Assembly (NCBI GenBank): GCA_023266795.1
Contig: JAHFPI010000124.1
Location: 1-5,727 of the forward strand
Origin: Rhodospirillales bacterium
GTDB taxonomy: Bacteria; Pseudomonadota; Alphaproteobacteria; Micavibrionales; UBA2020
Direction of reading: 5' to 3'
DNA length: 5,727 nt
Made by a program: the position numbers and the translations under genes. The notes beneath the pieces are model-generated. The model was not told the origin of the DNA and ran no database searches. It was given only the letters and a program-made list of their open reading frames with translations. Positions 4,726-5,727 of this stretch are shown here, piece by piece (positions within the stretch are counted from its first letter, which is position 1; each line of letters starts with the position of its first letter).

Positions 4726-5201
4726 AATTACGCTGGCCTTTTATATTAACGATAGCGGGGATGGTGATGGCACTGGCAGGCGCTTCTTATTTCGTTGCCG
4801 CAGCAAATGGCGACGCGCATCTTGAAAAACTGGAGATCGCCGGTAAGGGCGGCGTTACCCGCAGCTTTGAAGTCGAAATCGCCGCGACGCCGGTGGACAT
4901 GGAAATCGGCCTGATGTTCCGCAAGAGCATGGAACCTGACCACGGCATGTTGTTTGAGCTGGGCCGGACGGATGTCACGCGCTTCTGGATGAAAAATACC
5001 CTGATCCCGCTCGATATGCTGTTTATCGCCCCTGACGGCACGATTAAAACCATCCATGAAAACGCCGAGCCTCAATCTCTGGAGGGCATCAGCTCGGAAG
5101 TTCCGGTCAGCGGTGTGCTGGAGCTCAACGGCGGACGCGCACGGGCGCTGGGGATTGTTGCGGGAGACAAGGTCATCCACCCTTATTTCAGCACCCCATA
5201 A
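4722..5201 (+). CDS. Exported DUF192 family protein
   Basis: A 159-residue protein with a typical signal peptide: basic start MKLR, hydrophobic core about 7-25, and a likely signal peptidase I site after VAAA (25-28), so the mature domain should be periplasmic. The DUF192 signature is strong: GLMFRKSM (63-70), GMLF (75-78), FWMKNTLIPLDMLF (88-101) and the following EPQS. The biochemical function of DUF192 is not established. The start is the ATG at 4722, overlapping the ymdB stop as ATGA, with a good GGAGG (4713-4717) 4 bases upstream. An open extension back to 4620 lies inside ymdB and is rejected. It is the last gene of the three-gene run; no hairpin terminator is visible in the 8 bases before the convergent gene. 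Confidence 0.9.
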   Translation: MKLRWPFILTIAGMVMALAGASYFVAAANGDAHLEKLEIAGKGGVTRSFEVEIAATPVDMEIGLMFRKSMEPDHGMLFELGRTDVTRFWMKNTLIPLDMLFIAPDGTIKTIHENAEPQSLEGISSEVPVSGVLELNGGRARALGIVAGDKVIHPYFSTP

Positions 5202-5209
5202 ATCAGCGG

Positions 5210-5727
5210 CTACAGCGGCCGGCAGACTTTCAGCGCGCCGGGAAGTATCTTTACATCCAGCGGAAAATTCATTTTCCTGACCTCGCCGTCGAGCACGACT
5301 TTCGCTTCCGGGATGTCGTTGGGCGGCGAGATATGAAACTCCTGGGCAACTTCCATTATCACGCGGTTTTTCTCCAGCCATTCGCCGTCCTGCAAATGCC
5401 TTGCCACATTGGGCAGGCAGGCGGCCCCCGCAGGGACGGCGTAAAAGGCAAGCCGGCCTTCAGTCATATTTCCTCTGAAGAGCAGATTTTCGACGACGGC
5501 TCTCGCCTTGCCGGGCGTGATGAGCCGGAAATGGCTTTTCTTTGGCGTCAGCAGGTTGTTGCTCACGAGGAAAAGCCGGCCCTTATACATTTTGGCCAGC
5601 GCGTCCTTTTCAGATGAAACATTAAACCGCTGCTTGCGGCCCAGCAAAACTGTTGCGCCGAAGGAAGCAAATTTTCTGAGGGCGGAAAGGCGCTTGCCGT
5701 CGCGCATCTTCTCCCGGCCTTCGTAAA
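5210..5727 (-). CDS. Probable diacylglycerol/lipid kinase family protein, C-terminal part
   Basis: The minus-strand frame is open through the right edge, entering as YEGREKMRDGKRL, and stops with TAG at 5212-5210; about 172 residues are visible. The methionine at 5707 is probably internal. Features resemble the C-terminal domain of DagK/YegS/BmrU-type lipid kinases: a strand GRLFLVSNNLL followed by a basic-polar stretch, GRLAFYAV, and near the end VVLDGEV with KILPGALKV, matching the family's terminal DGE...P-al-V-P pattern. These enzymes phosphorylate diacylglycerol or related lipids at the membrane. The N-terminal catalytic GGDGT motif would lie outside the window, so the call rests on the C-terminal pattern only. 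It converges with the DUF192 gene across 8 bases. Confidence 0.65.
   Translation of the reverse strand, partial: YEGREKMRDGKRLSALRKFASFGATVLLGRKQRFNVSSEKDALAKMYKGRLFLVSNNLLTPKKSHFRLITPGKARAVVENLLFRGNMTEGRLAFYAVPAGAACLPNVARHLQDGEWLEKNRVIMEVAQEFHISPPNDIPEAKVVLDGEVRKMNFPLDVKILPGALKVCRPL

Noticed and set aside
4746..5381. 211-codon minus-strand open frame
   Set aside because: It is antisense to the DUF192 gene and overlaps the lipid-kinase-like gene in another frame; no motif is seen.

Overview
The window looks like the chromosome of an alphaproteobacterium. The evidence is the order small coiled-coil protein – zapA – 6S RNA – 5-formyltetrahydrofolate cyclo-ligase, a DUF192 protein with a signal peptide, a perfect TTAA-N7-TTAA (CtrA-type) site, and several GC-rich palindromic intergenic repeats. 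No phage, transposase, CRISPR, tRNA or rRNA signal was seen. I cannot fix the genus; a Micavibrio-like or other non-rhizobial alphaproteobacterium is only a guess.

Layout. Positions 2-796 hold the C-terminal part of an unrecognised repeat protein that enters from the left edge. Positions 797-1091 are non-coding and are filled by two adjacent palindromic elements, each an imperfect inverted repeat enclosing two perfect hairpins. A strong sigma70-like promoter (1092-1119) then drives an 83-residue orphan protein (1152-1403). Its 3' end overlaps that of the convergent gene cysQ (2242-1400, minus strand). The 295-base gap between the divergent cysQ and coiled-coil genes holds a probable CtrA-controlled cysQ promoter, a third hairpin pair, a consensus DnaA box and the promoter of the cell-division genes.

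Positions 2538-3114 form a two-gene cell-division operon: a 71-residue coiled-coil protein in the position of Caulobacter ZauP, followed by ZapA. Together these would organise FtsZ polymers. Next come a 6S RNA with its own promoter (3123-3319) and a tightly packed three-gene run: folate cyclo-ligase, YmdB-family metallophosphoesterase and an exported DUF192 protein. The last two junctions in this run are ATGA overlaps, which suggest translational coupling. The run probably depends, at least partly, on read-through from the 6S promoter. The window ends with the C-terminal part of a minus-strand gene that looks like a diacylglycerol-kinase-type lipid kinase, convergent with the DUF192 gene across an 8-base gap.

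The main points for a second look are the CtrA box placed over the -35 region of an apparently leaderless cysQ, the DnaA box upstream of the zapA operon, the paired palindromic elements, the internally duplicated repeat protein, and start sites that are easily miscalled because open frames run through the repeats and the 6S RNA.
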